Assembly (NCBI RefSeq): GCF_004355005.1
Contig: NZ_SMSJ01000042.1
Location: 1 to 50,121 of the forward strand
Length of the DNA: 50,121 bases
Source: Dankookia rubra
GTDB lineage: Bacteria > Pseudomonadota > Alphaproteobacteria > Acetobacterales > Acetobacteraceae
Direction of reading: 5' to 3'
The translations under genes were made by a program, and so were the position numbers. Below the pieces are notes generated by a model. It ran no database searches, was not told where the DNA came from, and saw nothing but the letters and a program-made list of their open reading frames with translations. Each line of letters starts with the position of its first letter. The stretch's first letter is position 1. Shown piece after piece: positions 7,515-16,568 of this stretch.

Positions 7515-9236
7515 TCAGGCCAGGCGGGGCATCCCGTCGGACGGCGCGCCGGCGCCTCCCGGCGCGAGTTCCTCCGGCGTCGCGGCAAGGCATCGCGCCC
7601 GCAGCGCGGCCGAAAGGCCGGGGGAGGCCGTCAGCACGCAGAAGGGGACGGCCGCCAGCAGCCCGCCGGCCCATGGCAGGGCCCAGGCCGCGGCGCCGGG
7701 CGCCGTCGCCAGCAACAGGCCGAACACCACGACCCCGAAGGCCGTATGCGGCCAGAGCAGCCGGGCCGCGTCGCCCCAGCCGACGCCGCGATCCGACCGG
7801 TTCTGCGGCGCCCAGCCCGCACCCCGCCCGCCGAAGGGCAGCGCCAGCAGGAAGAGCGCCTTGTTGCAGGTGCTGACGGGGTCGAGCAGCGTGGTGAAGC
7901 CGAGTTCCGCCGCCGCGCCGCGCAGGAAGGCGCCGCGCCCGCCATAGCTCGCGGCGAGCCGGGGCTTCGCCAGCACCTCGGCATAGCCGACGAGCTTCGG
8001 CGCATGCAGCATGCCCCAGGTCGCCAGCAGCAGCGCCAGCAGCCAGCCATCCGGCGTCGCCGCGCCGCCGCCGGCCGCGGCGTTGAGCGCGGCGAAGGCC
8101 AGCACCCCGCACCAGAGCGGCGCGCCGACGAAGAGCAGGATCGCCTGCGCCAGCTGCCAGCGGCCCATCCAGGTCTGCCCCGGCAGCCACAGCAGGTCCC
8201 AGTACTGCATGTTGCCGGCGGCCCAGCGCAGGTCGCGCGCCATGAATTCCGGCAGGGCCGGCGGGTTGCCCTCCATGCTGCCCGCCTCGACGGGCAGGCA
8301 GCAGACCTTCCAGCCCGCGGCATGCAGCCGCACCGCCTCCACCTGGTCGTGCGACAGGATGGGGCGGCCGCCGGGCAGCGGCTCCAGCCGGCAATGGCGG
8401 CGGAAGGGCTCGGCGCGGATGACGGCGTTGTGGCCCCAGTATGGCCCCTCCGGCCCCTGCCACCAGGCCTGGCCGGTGGCCCAGGCGCGCATGCCCGCCC
8501 GCATGCCGAACTGGAAGAGCCGCGGGAAGGCCGCCGTCGCCGGGCGGCCGACGATCAGCTGCTGCAGGATCGCCATGCGCGGGTCGGCCTCCATGCAGGC
8601 GACGAGGCGCAGCACCGCCGGCGCCGTCATCTCGCTGTCGGCGTCGAGGCAGAGCATCAGCTCGGCCTGGCCGGCATGGCGGTCGAGGAAGTCCATCACG
8701 TTGCCGGCCTTGAAGCCGATGTTCTCGACCCGGCGGCGGTAGCGCACGGCGATGCCGCCCTCGACCCTCCCCTGGCGGAAGGCCGAGATCGCGCGTTCCT
8801 CCGCCGCCGCGGCCAGCGGGTCGGCGGTGTCGGAGAGGAACCAGAGCGTGAAGCGGCCGGCCGCCCCCGCCGCCTCCAGCCCATCCAGCAGCCGGGCCAG
8901 CGGCGGCAGCACCGCGCCCATCTCCTCCGCGCGGATGCAGACGGCGATGGCGGTGTGCAGCGAGGGCGCCCCGGGGCGGGCCCGGCGCAGCGCCGGCAGG
9001 ACGGCCGCGGGCGGGTCCGGCGCCGCCAGCAGGATCGCCCCGCCGACCAGCGCATTGGCGGCGCAGAGCGCGGTCCAGGGCGCGGTGCCGGCGAAGCAGG
9101 CCAGCAGCAGGACCTCCCACGGGGTCCAGCCGCCGGGCGCCAGCACCCGCACCGCCAGCCAGAGCAGCAGGGCGGTGAGCGAAAGGCCGAGCAGGGCGAA
9201 GGTCAGGCGCCGCGGCGCGAGGGGCAGGTCGGTCAC
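7515..9236 (-). CDS. opgH: Glucans biosynthesis glucosyltransferase H (OpgH/MdoH-like)
   Basis: A 573 aa family 2 glycosyltransferase that polymerises the beta-glucan backbone of osmoregulated periplasmic glucans and passes it through the inner membrane. Visible features: N-terminal hydrophobic spans (about 12-70); the substrate aspartate in FLSDTADP; DAD at 198-200 (DxD-type); the SHD catalytic-base motif at about 295-297; RDLRW at 334-338 with AAGNMQY (the (Q/R)xxRW acceptor site); and a C-terminal block of membrane helices from about 365. It lacks the long cytosolic N-terminus of E. coli OpgH (847 aa), as in many alphaproteobacteria. No opgG/opgD homologue is adjacent. Confidence 0.9.
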   Translation of the reverse strand: MTDLPLAPRRLTFALLGLSLTALLLWLAVRVLAPGGWTPWEVLLLACFAGTAPWTALCAANALVGGAILLAAPDPPAAVLPALRRARPGAPSLHTAIAVCIRAEEMGAVLPPLARLLDGLEAAGAAGRFTLWFLSDTADPLAAAAEERAISAFRQGRVEGGIAVRYRRRVENIGFKAGNVMDFLDRHAGQAELMLCLDADSEMTAPAVLRLVACMEADPRMAILQQLIVGRPATAAFPRLFQFGMRAGMRAWATGQAWWQGPEGPYWGHNAVIRAEPFRRHCRLEPLPGGRPILSHDQVEAVRLHAAGWKVCCLPVEAGSMEGNPPALPEFMARDLRWAAGNMQYWDLLWLPGQTWMGRWQLAQAILLFVGAPLWCGVLAFAALNAAAGGGAATPDGWLLALLLATWGMLHAPKLVGYAEVLAKPRLAASYGGRGAFLRGAAAELGFTTLLDPVSTCNKALFLLALPFGGRGAGWAPQNRSDRGVGWGDAARLLWPHTAFGVVVFGLLLATAPGAAAWALPWAGGLLAAVPFCVLTASPGLSAALRARCLAATPEELAPGGAGAPSDGMPRLA

Positions 9237-9381
9237 GCCCCGATCCTAGCCGCGGCGCGTGGCGAAATTGCGCAGCGGGGCGGATCGGCCCGAAGGCGCC
9301 CCCCCTTGGCGCCGCGTCGCCAGCGGTGCTGCGCGCGTGCCGATCCCGTGCCAGGATGCGGCAAAACACGGGAGGATCACC

Positions 9382-10341
9382 ATGCATCGCCGCGCCCTTC
9401 TGGCCGCCGGCCTGGCCGCGCCCGCCCTCGCCCGGGCCCAGGCGGCCTGGCCGAACGACCGGCCGGTCGAGATCATCGTCCCCTACCCGCCCGGCGGCGG
9501 CGTCGACATCCTGGCCCGGCTGGTCATGCCGGCGGTGGCCGAGCGCATCCCGGGCATGCGGACCGTCGTCACCAACCGCGCCGGCGCCGCCGGGCAGATC
9601 GGGCTCGAGGTCATCTTCAACGCCGCGCCGGACGGCTACACGCTGGGCGCCACCACCATGCCGGCGCATAGCGGCATCCCGCTGGAGCGGCCGGCGCGCT
9701 ACCGGCCGCTCGACTTCACCTTCCTCGCCAATATCGTCGAGGACCCGAACTGCATCTACGTCCGCACCGACAGCCCGATCCGGACGCTGGCGGACCTCAT
9801 CGCCCAGGCGAAGGCGAAGCCGGGCAGCCTCGACTACGGCACCACCGGCATCGGCAGCGACGACCACATCCTGATGCTGGAATTCGAGGCCGCGGCGAAG
9901 CTGCCGCCGCTGACCCACGTGCCCTTCGCCGGGTCGGCGCCGCTGATCCCGCAGCTGCTGGGCGGGCATATCGCCGCGGGCGTCGGCAACACCACGGAGC
10001 TGGTCACCCTGTCGCGCGAGGGCAAGCTGCGCGGCCTGGCGATCGCCGCGACGGCGCGGGCGGCCGACCTGCCGGAGCTGCCGACCTTCCGCGAGCAGGG
10101 CTACGACGTCGTGGCCTCGGCCCAGCGCGGCATCATCGCCCCGCCCGGCCTGCCGCCGGCCATCGCCGCGCGGCTGGAATCCGCCTTCCGCGAGGCGCTG
10201 GCCGACCCCGCCTTCAAGGCGGAGATGGCGCGGCAGTTCATGCCGATGCGGCCGCTGGTCGGCGCCGAGTACAGGGCCGAGGCGGCGCGGGTGGACGCGC
10301 AGCTGCAGGCGTTGTGGAAGGTCAGGCCCTGGCGCGGGTGA
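9382..10341 (+). CDS. Bug-family (TTT) periplasmic substrate-binding protein
   Basis: A 319 aa periplasmic binding protein. The ATG at 9382 follows GGAGGA at 9371 and starts a short signal peptide with cleavage after ARAQA. The mature part shows Bug-family landmarks: WPNDRPVEIIVPYPPGGGVD, a glycine-rich loop binding the ligand carboxylate; DYGTTGIGS; HVPFAGSAPLIPQLLGGHI; and a C-terminal GAEY segment. Such proteins bind dicarboxylates, amino acids or aromatic acids and often work without a linked TctA/TctB. It heads a same-strand series with a GMC oxidoreductase and an RraA-like enzyme, so it may deliver their substrate (inference). Confidence 0.9.
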   Translation: MHRRALLAAGLAAPALARAQAAWPNDRPVEIIVPYPPGGGVDILARLVMPAVAERIPGMRTVVTNRAGAAGQIGLEVIFNAAPDGYTLGATTMPAHSGIPLERPARYRPLDFTFLANIVEDPNCIYVRTDSPIRTLADLIAQAKAKPGSLDYGTTGIGSDDHILMLEFEAAAKLPPLTHVPFAGSAPLIPQLLGGHIAAGVGNTTELVTLSREGKLRGLAIAATARAADLPELPTFREQGYDVVASAQRGIIAPPGLPPAIAARLESAFREALADPAFKAEMARQFMPMRPLVGAEYRAEAARVDAQLQALWKVRPWRG

Positions 10342-10499
10342 CGATCGCGGGCTGGCGCGGGCATCGCGCAGCGGCCGGGCGGCGGTGCAGGGGCGGGATT
10401 CCCAGCAGGGTCCGCCGCGGCCCCGCAAGCCGCGTGCCGCCTTGCCCCTGCTGCCGGCGCATGGCCTGATGCGGACAAGACGAAGGGGGAAGCAGGGCG

Positions 10500-12134
10500 A
10501 TGCCGGAAGCGGACTACGTCATCATCGGCGGCGGCTCGGCCGGCTGCGTGCTGGCGGCAAGGCTGTCGGAGGATCCGTCGGTCAACGTCGCGGTGCTCGA
10601 GGCCGGGCCCTGGGACACCAATCCCTGGATCCACATCCCGATGGGCTTCGCCCGGCTCTACGTGACCCGCAAGTTCGACTGGAACTACCAGACCGAGAGC
10701 GAGCCGGAGCTGCACGGCCGCAGCGTCTACTGGCCGCGCGGCCGGGTGGTCGGCGGCTCGGGCAGCGTCAACGGGCTGGTCTTCCTGCGCGGCAGCCCGC
10801 GCGACTACGACCGCTGGGCGCAGTCCGGCGCGCGCGGCTGGTCCTATGACGACTGCCTGCCGGCCTTCCGCAAGCTCGAAACCTTCCACGGCGCCGACAG
10901 CGAGTTCCGCGGCAAGGAGGGGCCGATGCAGATCGCGGAAGTCCCGGCGCCGACCATCGGCTGCCAGGCCTTCGTCGCGGCCTGCGAGAGCCTCGGCTTC
11001 GCCCGCAACCGCGACAACAACGGCGAATGGTTCGAGGGCGTCGCGCCGAACCAGCTCAACGTCCACAAGGGCCGGCGCTGGAGCCCCGCGGTCGGCTACC
11101 TGCGGCCGGCGATGAAGCGGCCGAACCTGCGGGTCGAGACCGAGCGGCTCGGCCTGCGGCTGACCTTCGAGGGCCGCCGCTGCACCGGCGTCGTCGTCCG
11201 CAAGTCCGACGGCACGGAGGAGACCTGGACCGCGCGGCGCGAGGTGCTGCTCTCGGCCGGCGCGATCGAAAGCCCGAAGCTGCTGATGCTGTCGGGCATC
11301 GGCGACGGCTCGGCGCTGCAGGGCATGGGGATCGAGAGCCGGGTGCATGCGCCGGAGGTCGGCAAGAACCTGCAGGACCACTTCATGGTCCGCTTCGCCT
11401 TCCGGACGAAGCCGGCGGACACGCTGAACGAGAGCATGGCGAACCCGCTGAAGACCGCGAAGATGGGGCTCGACTGGGCGCTCCGGCGGCGCGGGCACAT
11501 GACGATCGGCGCCTCGGAGGCGAGCCTCTTCGCCCGCGTGCTGCCGGGGTCCGAGGAAGCCGAGGTGCAGTACCAGTTCGTCAACTTCAGCCTCGACACG
11601 CAGAACCAGGGGATCTCGGCGAGCAAGCTGGCGAAGCACCCGGGCTTCACCTTCAACTTCTGCCAGTGCCGGCCGGACAGCCGCGGCGAGCTGGCGCTGC
11701 GCAGCCCCGATGTCGCGGACAAGCCGCGCATCCAGGCCAACTACCTGACCGCGCCGGCCGACGTGCGGGTGATGCTGGAAGCGGCGAAGCTGGCGCGCAG
11801 GATCGCGGTGACCAAGCCCTTCGCCGACCTGGTGGTCGAGGAGCTGTCGCCCGGCCCGGCGACGCAGACGGACGACGACTTCCTCGACTACCTCCGCACC
11901 TCCGGCACCACGGTCTACCACCCCTGCGGCACCAACCGCATGGGCGCCGACGACCGCGCGGTGGTGGACACGGAATTGCGGGTGCGCGGCGTGGAGGGGC
12001 TGCGGGTGGTCGATGCCTCGGTCTTCCCGCTGGTGCCGTCGTCGAACATCCACCCGGCGGTGCTGATGACGGCGGAACGCGCGGCCGAGATGATCAAGGC
12101 CGGCGCCCGCGCCGGGGCGAAGGCGGCGGCCTGA
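10500..12134 (+). CDS. GMC-family FAD-dependent oxidoreductase (choline dehydrogenase-like)
   Basis: A 544 aa flavoprotein that would oxidise an alcohol. The FAD Rossmann motif VIIGGGSAGC is at residues 7-16 with the distal glutamate in VLEAGP. GMC signature 1 is in GRVVGGSGSVNGLVFLRG and signature 2 in LLSAGAIESPKLLMLSGIG. The C-terminal active-site pair is in YHPCGTNRMG (His) and SNIHPAVLMTAERAAEMI (His). The start at 10500 follows GGGGGAAGCAGGGCG. There is no signal peptide, so it is cytoplasmic. Substrate unknown; the Bug and RraA neighbours suggest a small hydroxylated carboxylate. Confidence 0.92.
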   Translation: MPEADYVIIGGGSAGCVLAARLSEDPSVNVAVLEAGPWDTNPWIHIPMGFARLYVTRKFDWNYQTESEPELHGRSVYWPRGRVVGGSGSVNGLVFLRGSPRDYDRWAQSGARGWSYDDCLPAFRKLETFHGADSEFRGKEGPMQIAEVPAPTIGCQAFVAACESLGFARNRDNNGEWFEGVAPNQLNVHKGRRWSPAVGYLRPAMKRPNLRVETERLGLRLTFEGRRCTGVVVRKSDGTEETWTARREVLLSAGAIESPKLLMLSGIGDGSALQGMGIESRVHAPEVGKNLQDHFMVRFAFRTKPADTLNESMANPLKTAKMGLDWALRRRGHMTIGASEASLFARVLPGSEEAEVQYQFVNFSLDTQNQGISASKLAKHPGFTFNFCQCRPDSRGELALRSPDVADKPRIQANYLTAPADVRVMLEAAKLARRIAVTKPFADLVVEELSPGPATQTDDDFLDYLRTSGTTVYHPCGTNRMGADDRAVVDTELRVRGVEGLRVVDASVFPLVPSSNIHPAVLMTAERAAEMIKAGARAGAKAAA

Positions 12135-12270
12135 GGGGCGGCCGGTGGCGGCGCGGCCGGCTGGTCCCGCCGCCGCGATGCGCCCACCGGCGGAACGACC
12201 CGCTGCGGGGGCCTGGACGGCGGGCGCCCGGCCCGCGACCATGCGCCCGCCAACCAGGGAGAGCGCCGGC

Positions 12271-12999
12271 ATGACGGCCACCAAGGACGAGATCTTCGCA
12301 GGGCTTCGCAGGATCGACACGCCCACCGTCACCAACGTCGTGGCGACCTATCCGAAGAACCCGCTCTGCCTCGGGCTGTACAATCCCTGGACGGAGAACT
12401 GGTACACCGACACCTCGATCCGCTGCATCTACCCGGAGATGGGCCCGGTCGTCGGCCACGCCGTCACCTGCGTCTACGGCCTGCCGGACCCCAACTACAG
12501 CGGCCGGCTCAGCTTCATGGACGTGATCGACGCGCTCGACGCCATGCCGAAGCCGACCATCCTGGTCATCCAGCAGAAATGGCCGAACGAGCTGATGGCG
12601 AAGGCCGGGCTGGCCGGCGAGATCATGGTGACGTCCATGATGTCGGTCGGCTGCATCGGCATGCTCTCGAACGGGCCGTCACGCGACGTCGACGAGATCC
12701 GCAAGCTCGGCTTCCAGTTGCTGCTGGGCGGCGTCACCGCCGGGCATGGCGAGATGGCGGTGCAGGCGGTGAACGTGCCGGTCTCGGTCGGCGGGATGGA
12801 TGTCGCGCCGGGCGAGCTGATCCACATGGACGAGAACGGCGCGGTCAAATTCCCCGCCGACCGCGCCGCGGAGGTGCTGGAGAATGCCGACCGGATGCTG
12901 GCCGGCGAGGCCGAGCACCTGGCGCGGCTGCGCGCTGCCAGGACGGCCGCCGAGGTGCGGGCGGCCGGCGGCGCCTATTCGGCCAAGCCGAAGGCCTGA
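12271..12999 (+). CDS. RraA family protein (oxaloacetate/4-hydroxy-4-methyl-2-oxoglutarate aldolase-type)
   Basis: A 242 aa RraA/dimethylmenaquinone-methyltransferase-like fold. The ATG at 12271 was chosen over upstream starts because AGGGAGAG precedes it and the protein then begins at the family core (MTATKDEIFAGLRRIDTPTV). The conserved metal/pyruvate site of aldolase members is visible as SNGPSRDVDEI, and the C-terminal VSVGGMDVAPGELIHMDENG is the usual closing block. Members catalyse retro-aldol cleavage or decarboxylation of oxo-acids. With the upstream GMC oxidoreductase this looks like a short catabolic pathway. A hairpin follows at 13011-13027. Confidence 0.88.
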   Translation: MTATKDEIFAGLRRIDTPTVTNVVATYPKNPLCLGLYNPWTENWYTDTSIRCIYPEMGPVVGHAVTCVYGLPDPNYSGRLSFMDVIDALDAMPKPTILVIQQKWPNELMAKAGLAGEIMVTSMMSVGCIGMLSNGPSRDVDEIRKLGFQLLLGGVTAGHGEMAVQAVNVPVSVGGMDVAPGELIHMDENGAVKFPADRAAEVLENADRMLAGEAEHLARLRAARTAAEVRAAGGAYSAKPKA

Positions 13000-13010
13000 T
13001 ACCAGCCGCG

Positions 13011-13027
13011 GGAAGGTTCCACCTTCC
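13011..13027. terminator. Small hairpin after the RraA-like gene
   Basis: GGAAGGT and ACCTTCC form a 7 bp perfect stem around TCC, 12 bases after the stop. The rest of the gap to 13163 is GC-rich with further dyads but no gene. Confidence 0.5.
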
Positions 13028-13163
13028 TGCGCCCCGGGCGCCGCGCCTGCGCCCGGCCGGGCTTCGCCGCAGCGGCGGCGGGCGCATCCAGGCCCTGCGC
13101 GCCGCAGGGCGGGGCGCCCTGCGCCGGGCATCCTGCGGAGGCACGAGGGCCCGGCCTGCCGGC

Positions 13164-14351
13164 CTACCCCTCGCGCGGCAGCAGCCGCGCCATGGCCAGG
13201 CAGCCCAGCGCCGGGCCGATCGCCAGCGTGGCGAAGGCCGGGCCCCAGCCCCACCGCTCCGCCAGCAGCGGCAGCAGGTGGATCGCCGGCAGGGTCAGCG
13301 CGAAACCGAGGCTGGTCTGCACCGTCAGCATGGTCCCGGCGAGGCCGGGCGGCGCGGCCTCGGCGACGCTCGCCGAGAACTGCGCGGAATCCGCCACCAC
13401 CGTCGCGCCCCAGACCAGGCAGAGCAGCACCGTCACCCAGGGCGCCGCGCCGAAGGCCGGGCCCGCCAGCAGGCAGCAGGCGCCGCTGATCGCCATGGCC
13501 CAGATGGTCAGCCGCGCGCGCCCGATCCGGTCGGCGAGCCGCCCGCCGGCGACGCAGCCCACCGCCCCCGCCGCCATCACCGCGAAGGTCGCCAGCGCCG
13601 CCTGGCCCGGCGCCCCCGCCCGCCCCGCGGCGGCGAAGCTCGCCGCGAGGTAAGCGCCGATCCAGGCCCACATGGCGTAGAGCTCCCACATGTGCCCGAG
13701 GTAGCCGAGCGTCGCCAGCCGGGTGCCGCGCGTCCGGAACAGCAGCAGCGCCAGGCCCGGCCGGAAGGGCGGCGCCGGCGCATGCGCGGGGCCGAGCCGC
13801 GTGCCGAGGATCAGCCCCGCCGCCAGCAGCGCCGCGGCCGAGGCGGCGCCCACCGTGACCCGCCAGCCGACGCCGCCGAAGGCGTTGACCAGGTGCGGGG
13901 AGGCCGAGCCGAGCGTCAGCCCGCCGACCAGCATCCCCACCACCAGCCCGGCATCCGCCCGCGTCGCCCAGCCCGTCGCCAGCTTCATCCCGACGGGGTA
14001 GATGCAGGCCAGCGCCAGCCCGGTGACGACCCGCAGCGCGATGACGCCGGGACTGCCCACCGGCAGCGCCAGGACCGCCGCATTGGCCGCGGCGCCGAGC
14101 AGCGAGGCCGCGGCGATGAGCCGCCGCGGGTCGAGCCGGTCGGGCAGCGCGAGGGCCGCGCTCGCCAGCGTCCCCAGCACGAAGCCGAGCTGCACGCCCC
14201 CGGTCAGCCAGGCGAGGAAGCCGGGCGGCAGCGGCGCCTCGCGCGCCATGGCGGGGCCGGCGGCGGTGCCGGAGAACCACAGCGCCAGGGCCAGCACCTG
14301 CGCCAGCACGACGAGGGCAAGGTTGGCGCGCTTGCCCGGTCCTGTCGTCAA
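13164..14351 (-). CDS. MFS transporter (12-TM, sugar/aromatic-acid-type)
   Basis: About 395 aa with some twelve hydrophobic segments and a major-facilitator pattern: the loop 2-3-like DRLDPRRL, a second-half GGRLADRIGRARL motif A, and helix endings rich in G/A. The start is chosen as TTG at 14351 (MTTGPGKRANLALVVLAQ) because GAGGA lies just upstream; the frame runs on to 14456, but that extension is simply the translation of repeat copy B. The gene follows two tandem Bug genes on the same strand, so it may be an uptake partner or an exporter for the same compound (inference). Confidence 0.8.
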   Translation of the reverse strand: MTTGPGKRANLALVVLAQVLALALWFSGTAAGPAMAREAPLPPGFLAWLTGGVQLGFVLGTLASAALALPDRLDPRRLIAAASLLGAAANAAVLALPVGSPGVIALRVVTGLALACIYPVGMKLATGWATRADAGLVVGMLVGGLTLGSASPHLVNAFGGVGWRVTVGAASAAALLAAGLILGTRLGPAHAPAPPFRPGLALLLFRTRGTRLATLGYLGHMWELYAMWAWIGAYLAASFAAAGRAGAPGQAALATFAVMAAGAVGCVAGGRLADRIGRARLTIWAMAISGACCLLAGPAFGAAPWVTVLLCLVWGATVVADSAQFSASVAEAAPPGLAGTMLTVQTSLGFALTLPAIHLLPLLAERWGWGPAFATLAIGPALGCLAMARLLPREG

Positions 14352-14370
14352 AGGTCCATCCTCATCAGGA

Positions 14371-14509
14371 AAGGCCGGGGAGAAGGTATTCTCCCCGGGC
14401 CCCTCAGCTATTCTTGGGAGTCCGGCAGCCGCCGCGCGGCAACACCGGACTCCCAAAAGGGCAGGGAGGGGTTCGGGGAGGGAATACCCGTTTTCCTCCC
14501 CGGCCTTCC
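14371..14509 (+). repeat. Dispersed hairpin repeat, copy B
   Basis: A 139 bp relative of copies A and C. Hairpin 1 is GGGGAGAA/TTCTCCCC with loop GGTA. Hairpin 2 has a perfect 12 bp stem TTGGGAGTCCGG (14414-14425) with 14445-14456, whose bases differ from copies A and C on both arms. Hairpin 3 is GGGGAGGGAA with TTTCCTCCCC. It directly abuts the stop of the downstream Bug gene (TGA complement at 14511-14513) and runs antisense to the flanking genes. Confidence 0.85.
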
Positions 14510-14510
14510 T

Positions 14511-15473
14511 TCAATCCACCGTCGCCCCTGAAGCCGCCACCACCGGCGCCCAGCGCGCCACCTCCGCCCGCATGAAGGCGTTGTAGCCCGCCGTGTCCAG
14601 CGGCCAGGGCTCGGCGCCGATCTCGGCGAGGCGCGCGACGATGCCGGGATCGGCCACCGCGTCCAGCAGCACGGCGGCCAGCTTCGCCACCACCGGCGCC
14701 GGCGTCGCGGCCGGCGCGGCGAAGCCGTACCAGGATGCCACGTCGAAGCCCGCGACCCCCTGCTCCGCCAAGCTCGGCAGCTCCGGCATCATCGCCGCGC
14801 GCTTCGAGGTGCTGACGCCGATCGCCCGCAGCGCGCCGGACTGCACATGCGGGCGGGAGGTCGGCGCATTGTCGATGTTGAACAGCACCTCCCCGTTCAG
14901 CACCGCGAGCATGGAGGGCGCGGTGCCGCGATAGGGCACGTGCGTCACCTCCACGCCCATGATCTGGCCGAACAGGATGCCGGAAAGGTGCGAGGAGGTG
15001 CCGGACCCCGCCGAGCTGAAATTCGCCCGGTCCGGATGGGCGCGGATATGCGCGACGAGGTCGGCGACGCTGCGGATCGGCAGCTCGCTGCGGACGATCA
15101 GCACGTTCGGCATGGCGCAGACCCGGCAGACGCCGGGCATGTCGCGCAGCGGGTCGAAGCCGCCGCGGTTGCGGTAGAGCGAGGGCCCGATCCCGTGCGA
15201 CGCGATGTGGTTCACGGTGAAGCTGTGCGCGTCGTTGGCGCGCATCGCCGTCTCGGCCGCGATCAGCCCGCCGCCGCCCGGCCGCGGATCGACATAGAGC
15301 GGCTGGCCGAGCCTCTCCCGCAGCCGGCTCTCGAAGATCCGGACCAGGATGTCGGAGACGCCGCCGACCTGGGCGCTGACGATGAAGCGCAGCGGCCGGT
15401 CGGGCCAGGATGGCTGGGCGCGCGCCAGCCCCGCCAGCAGGGGCAGCGCCAGCAGCGCCCGGCGGCTAGTCAA
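14511..15473 (-). CDS. Bug-family (TTT) substrate-binding protein, second of a tandem pair
   Basis: About 320 aa from the TTG at 15473, which overlaps the stop of the upstream paralogue in TTGACTAG. This start gives a clean signal peptide (LTSRRALLALPLLAGLARAQ), whereas longer starts add an arginine-rich leader. Mature landmarks: WPDRPLRFIVSAQVGGVSD, NHIASHGIGPSLYR, SSAGSGTSSHLSGILFG, THVPYRGTAPSM, VLFNIDNAPTSR and a C-terminal YNAFMRAEVARWAPVV. It is closely similar to the neighbour over its whole length, so a local duplication is likely. No membrane subunits TctA/TctB are adjacent. Confidence 0.88.
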   Translation of the reverse strand: MTSRRALLALPLLAGLARAQPSWPDRPLRFIVSAQVGGVSDILVRIFESRLRERLGQPLYVDPRPGGGGLIAAETAMRANDAHSFTVNHIASHGIGPSLYRNRGGFDPLRDMPGVCRVCAMPNVLIVRSELPIRSVADLVAHIRAHPDRANFSSAGSGTSSHLSGILFGQIMGVEVTHVPYRGTAPSMLAVLNGEVLFNIDNAPTSRPHVQSGALRAIGVSTSKRAAMMPELPSLAEQGVAGFDVASWYGFAAPAATPAPVVAKLAAVLLDAVADPGIVARLAEIGAEPWPLDTAGYNAFMRAEVARWAPVVAASGATVD

Positions 15474-16437
15474 CCGAGGCGCCCGAGGCGCGCACGATGG
15501 GCGCCCATTTCGCCGCCTCGGCCCGCATGTAGGCATCGTATTCGGCCGGGCCGAGCGGCTTCGGCTCGGCGCCGAAGTCGCGGTAGCGCTGCGCCAGGCC
15601 GGGATCGCCCAGCGCTTCGACCAGCTCCTTCCCCATGCGCTCGATGATCGGCCGCGGCGTCGCGGCAGGCGCCACGATGCCGTACCAGGACGCCACGTCG
15701 AAATCCTTGACGCCCTGCTCCTCGAGGCTCGGCAGCTCCGGCATGGTGGAGGCGCGCTCGGCGGTGGAGACGGCGAGCGCCCGCAGCATCCCGGCCAGCA
15801 CCTGCTGGCGCGAGGCCGGCGCGTTGTCGATCGCGAAGAGCACCTCCCCGTTCAGCACCGCGGCCATGCTGGGCGCGGTGCCGCGATAGGGCACGTGCGT
15901 CGTCTCGACGCCGACGCGCAGGCCGAAGAGCACGCCCGAGAGGTGCGAGGAGGTGCCGGTGCCGGCCGAGGAGAAGACCGCCTTCTCCGGATTGGCGCGG
16001 CAGAAGGCAACGAGCTCCTGCACCGTGCGGTGCGGGCTGTCGCCCTTGACGATCAGCACGTTGGGCATCGAGGCGAGGCGCGCGACGCCCGGCAGGTCCT
16101 TCAGCGGGTCGAAGGCCAGCCGCTTGTAGAGGCTCGGGCCGATGCCGTGCGAGGCGATGTGGTTGATGTAGAAATTGTAGCCGTCGCCCGGGGCGCGCGC
16201 GACCACCTCGGCGCCGACCATGCCGCCCGCGCCCGGCCGCGGGTCCAGCACCAGGGGCTGGCCCAGCTTCTCCCGCAGCCGGTTCTCCAGGATGCGGACC
16301 AGGATGTCGGAGACGCCGCCGGCCGAGCCGCCGATGACGAAGCGCATCGGCCGCTCCGGCCAGGGCGCCTGGGCATGGGCGACGGCGGGGGCTGCGAGCA
16401 TGGCGGCGCCCAGCACCGCGCGCCTTGGAACCTGCAT
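15466..16437 (-). CDS. Bug-family (TTT) substrate-binding protein, first of a tandem pair
   Basis: A 323 aa periplasmic binding protein. The ATG at 16437 follows AAGGAGACACC and starts a signal peptide cleaved near AHAQA. The mature part aligns block for block with the next gene: WPERPMRFVIGGSAGGVSD, NHIASHGIGPSLYK, SSAGTGTSSHLSGVLFG, THVPYRGTAPSMAAVLNGEVLF and AYMRAEAAKWAPIV. Ligand unknown; the conserved NAPASR/NAPTSR variation in the binding loop may shift specificity between the paralogues. Both are divergent from the LLM monooxygenase at 16569, a possible metabolic partner. Confidence 0.9.
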   Translation of the reverse strand: MQVPRRAVLGAAMLAAPAVAHAQAPWPERPMRFVIGGSAGGVSDILVRILENRLREKLGQPLVLDPRPGAGGMVGAEVVARAPGDGYNFYINHIASHGIGPSLYKRLAFDPLKDLPGVARLASMPNVLIVKGDSPHRTVQELVAFCRANPEKAVFSSAGTGTSSHLSGVLFGLRVGVETTHVPYRGTAPSMAAVLNGEVLFAIDNAPASRQQVLAGMLRALAVSTAERASTMPELPSLEEQGVKDFDVASWYGIVAPAATPRPIIERMGKELVEALGDPGLAQRYRDFGAEPKPLGPAEYDAYMRAEAAKWAPIVRASGASVD

Positions 16438-16568
16438 GGTGTCTCCTTCCCGGGGCGGCCTCTGCGGGCCGGCAGCCCGGATGCTAGCACCGCCGGCGTC
16501 CGGGGCCAGCGTTGACGCGAGCCAGGGCGGGGCGGAAGCTCCGCGGCAACGGAGTAGGGGAAAGATCC

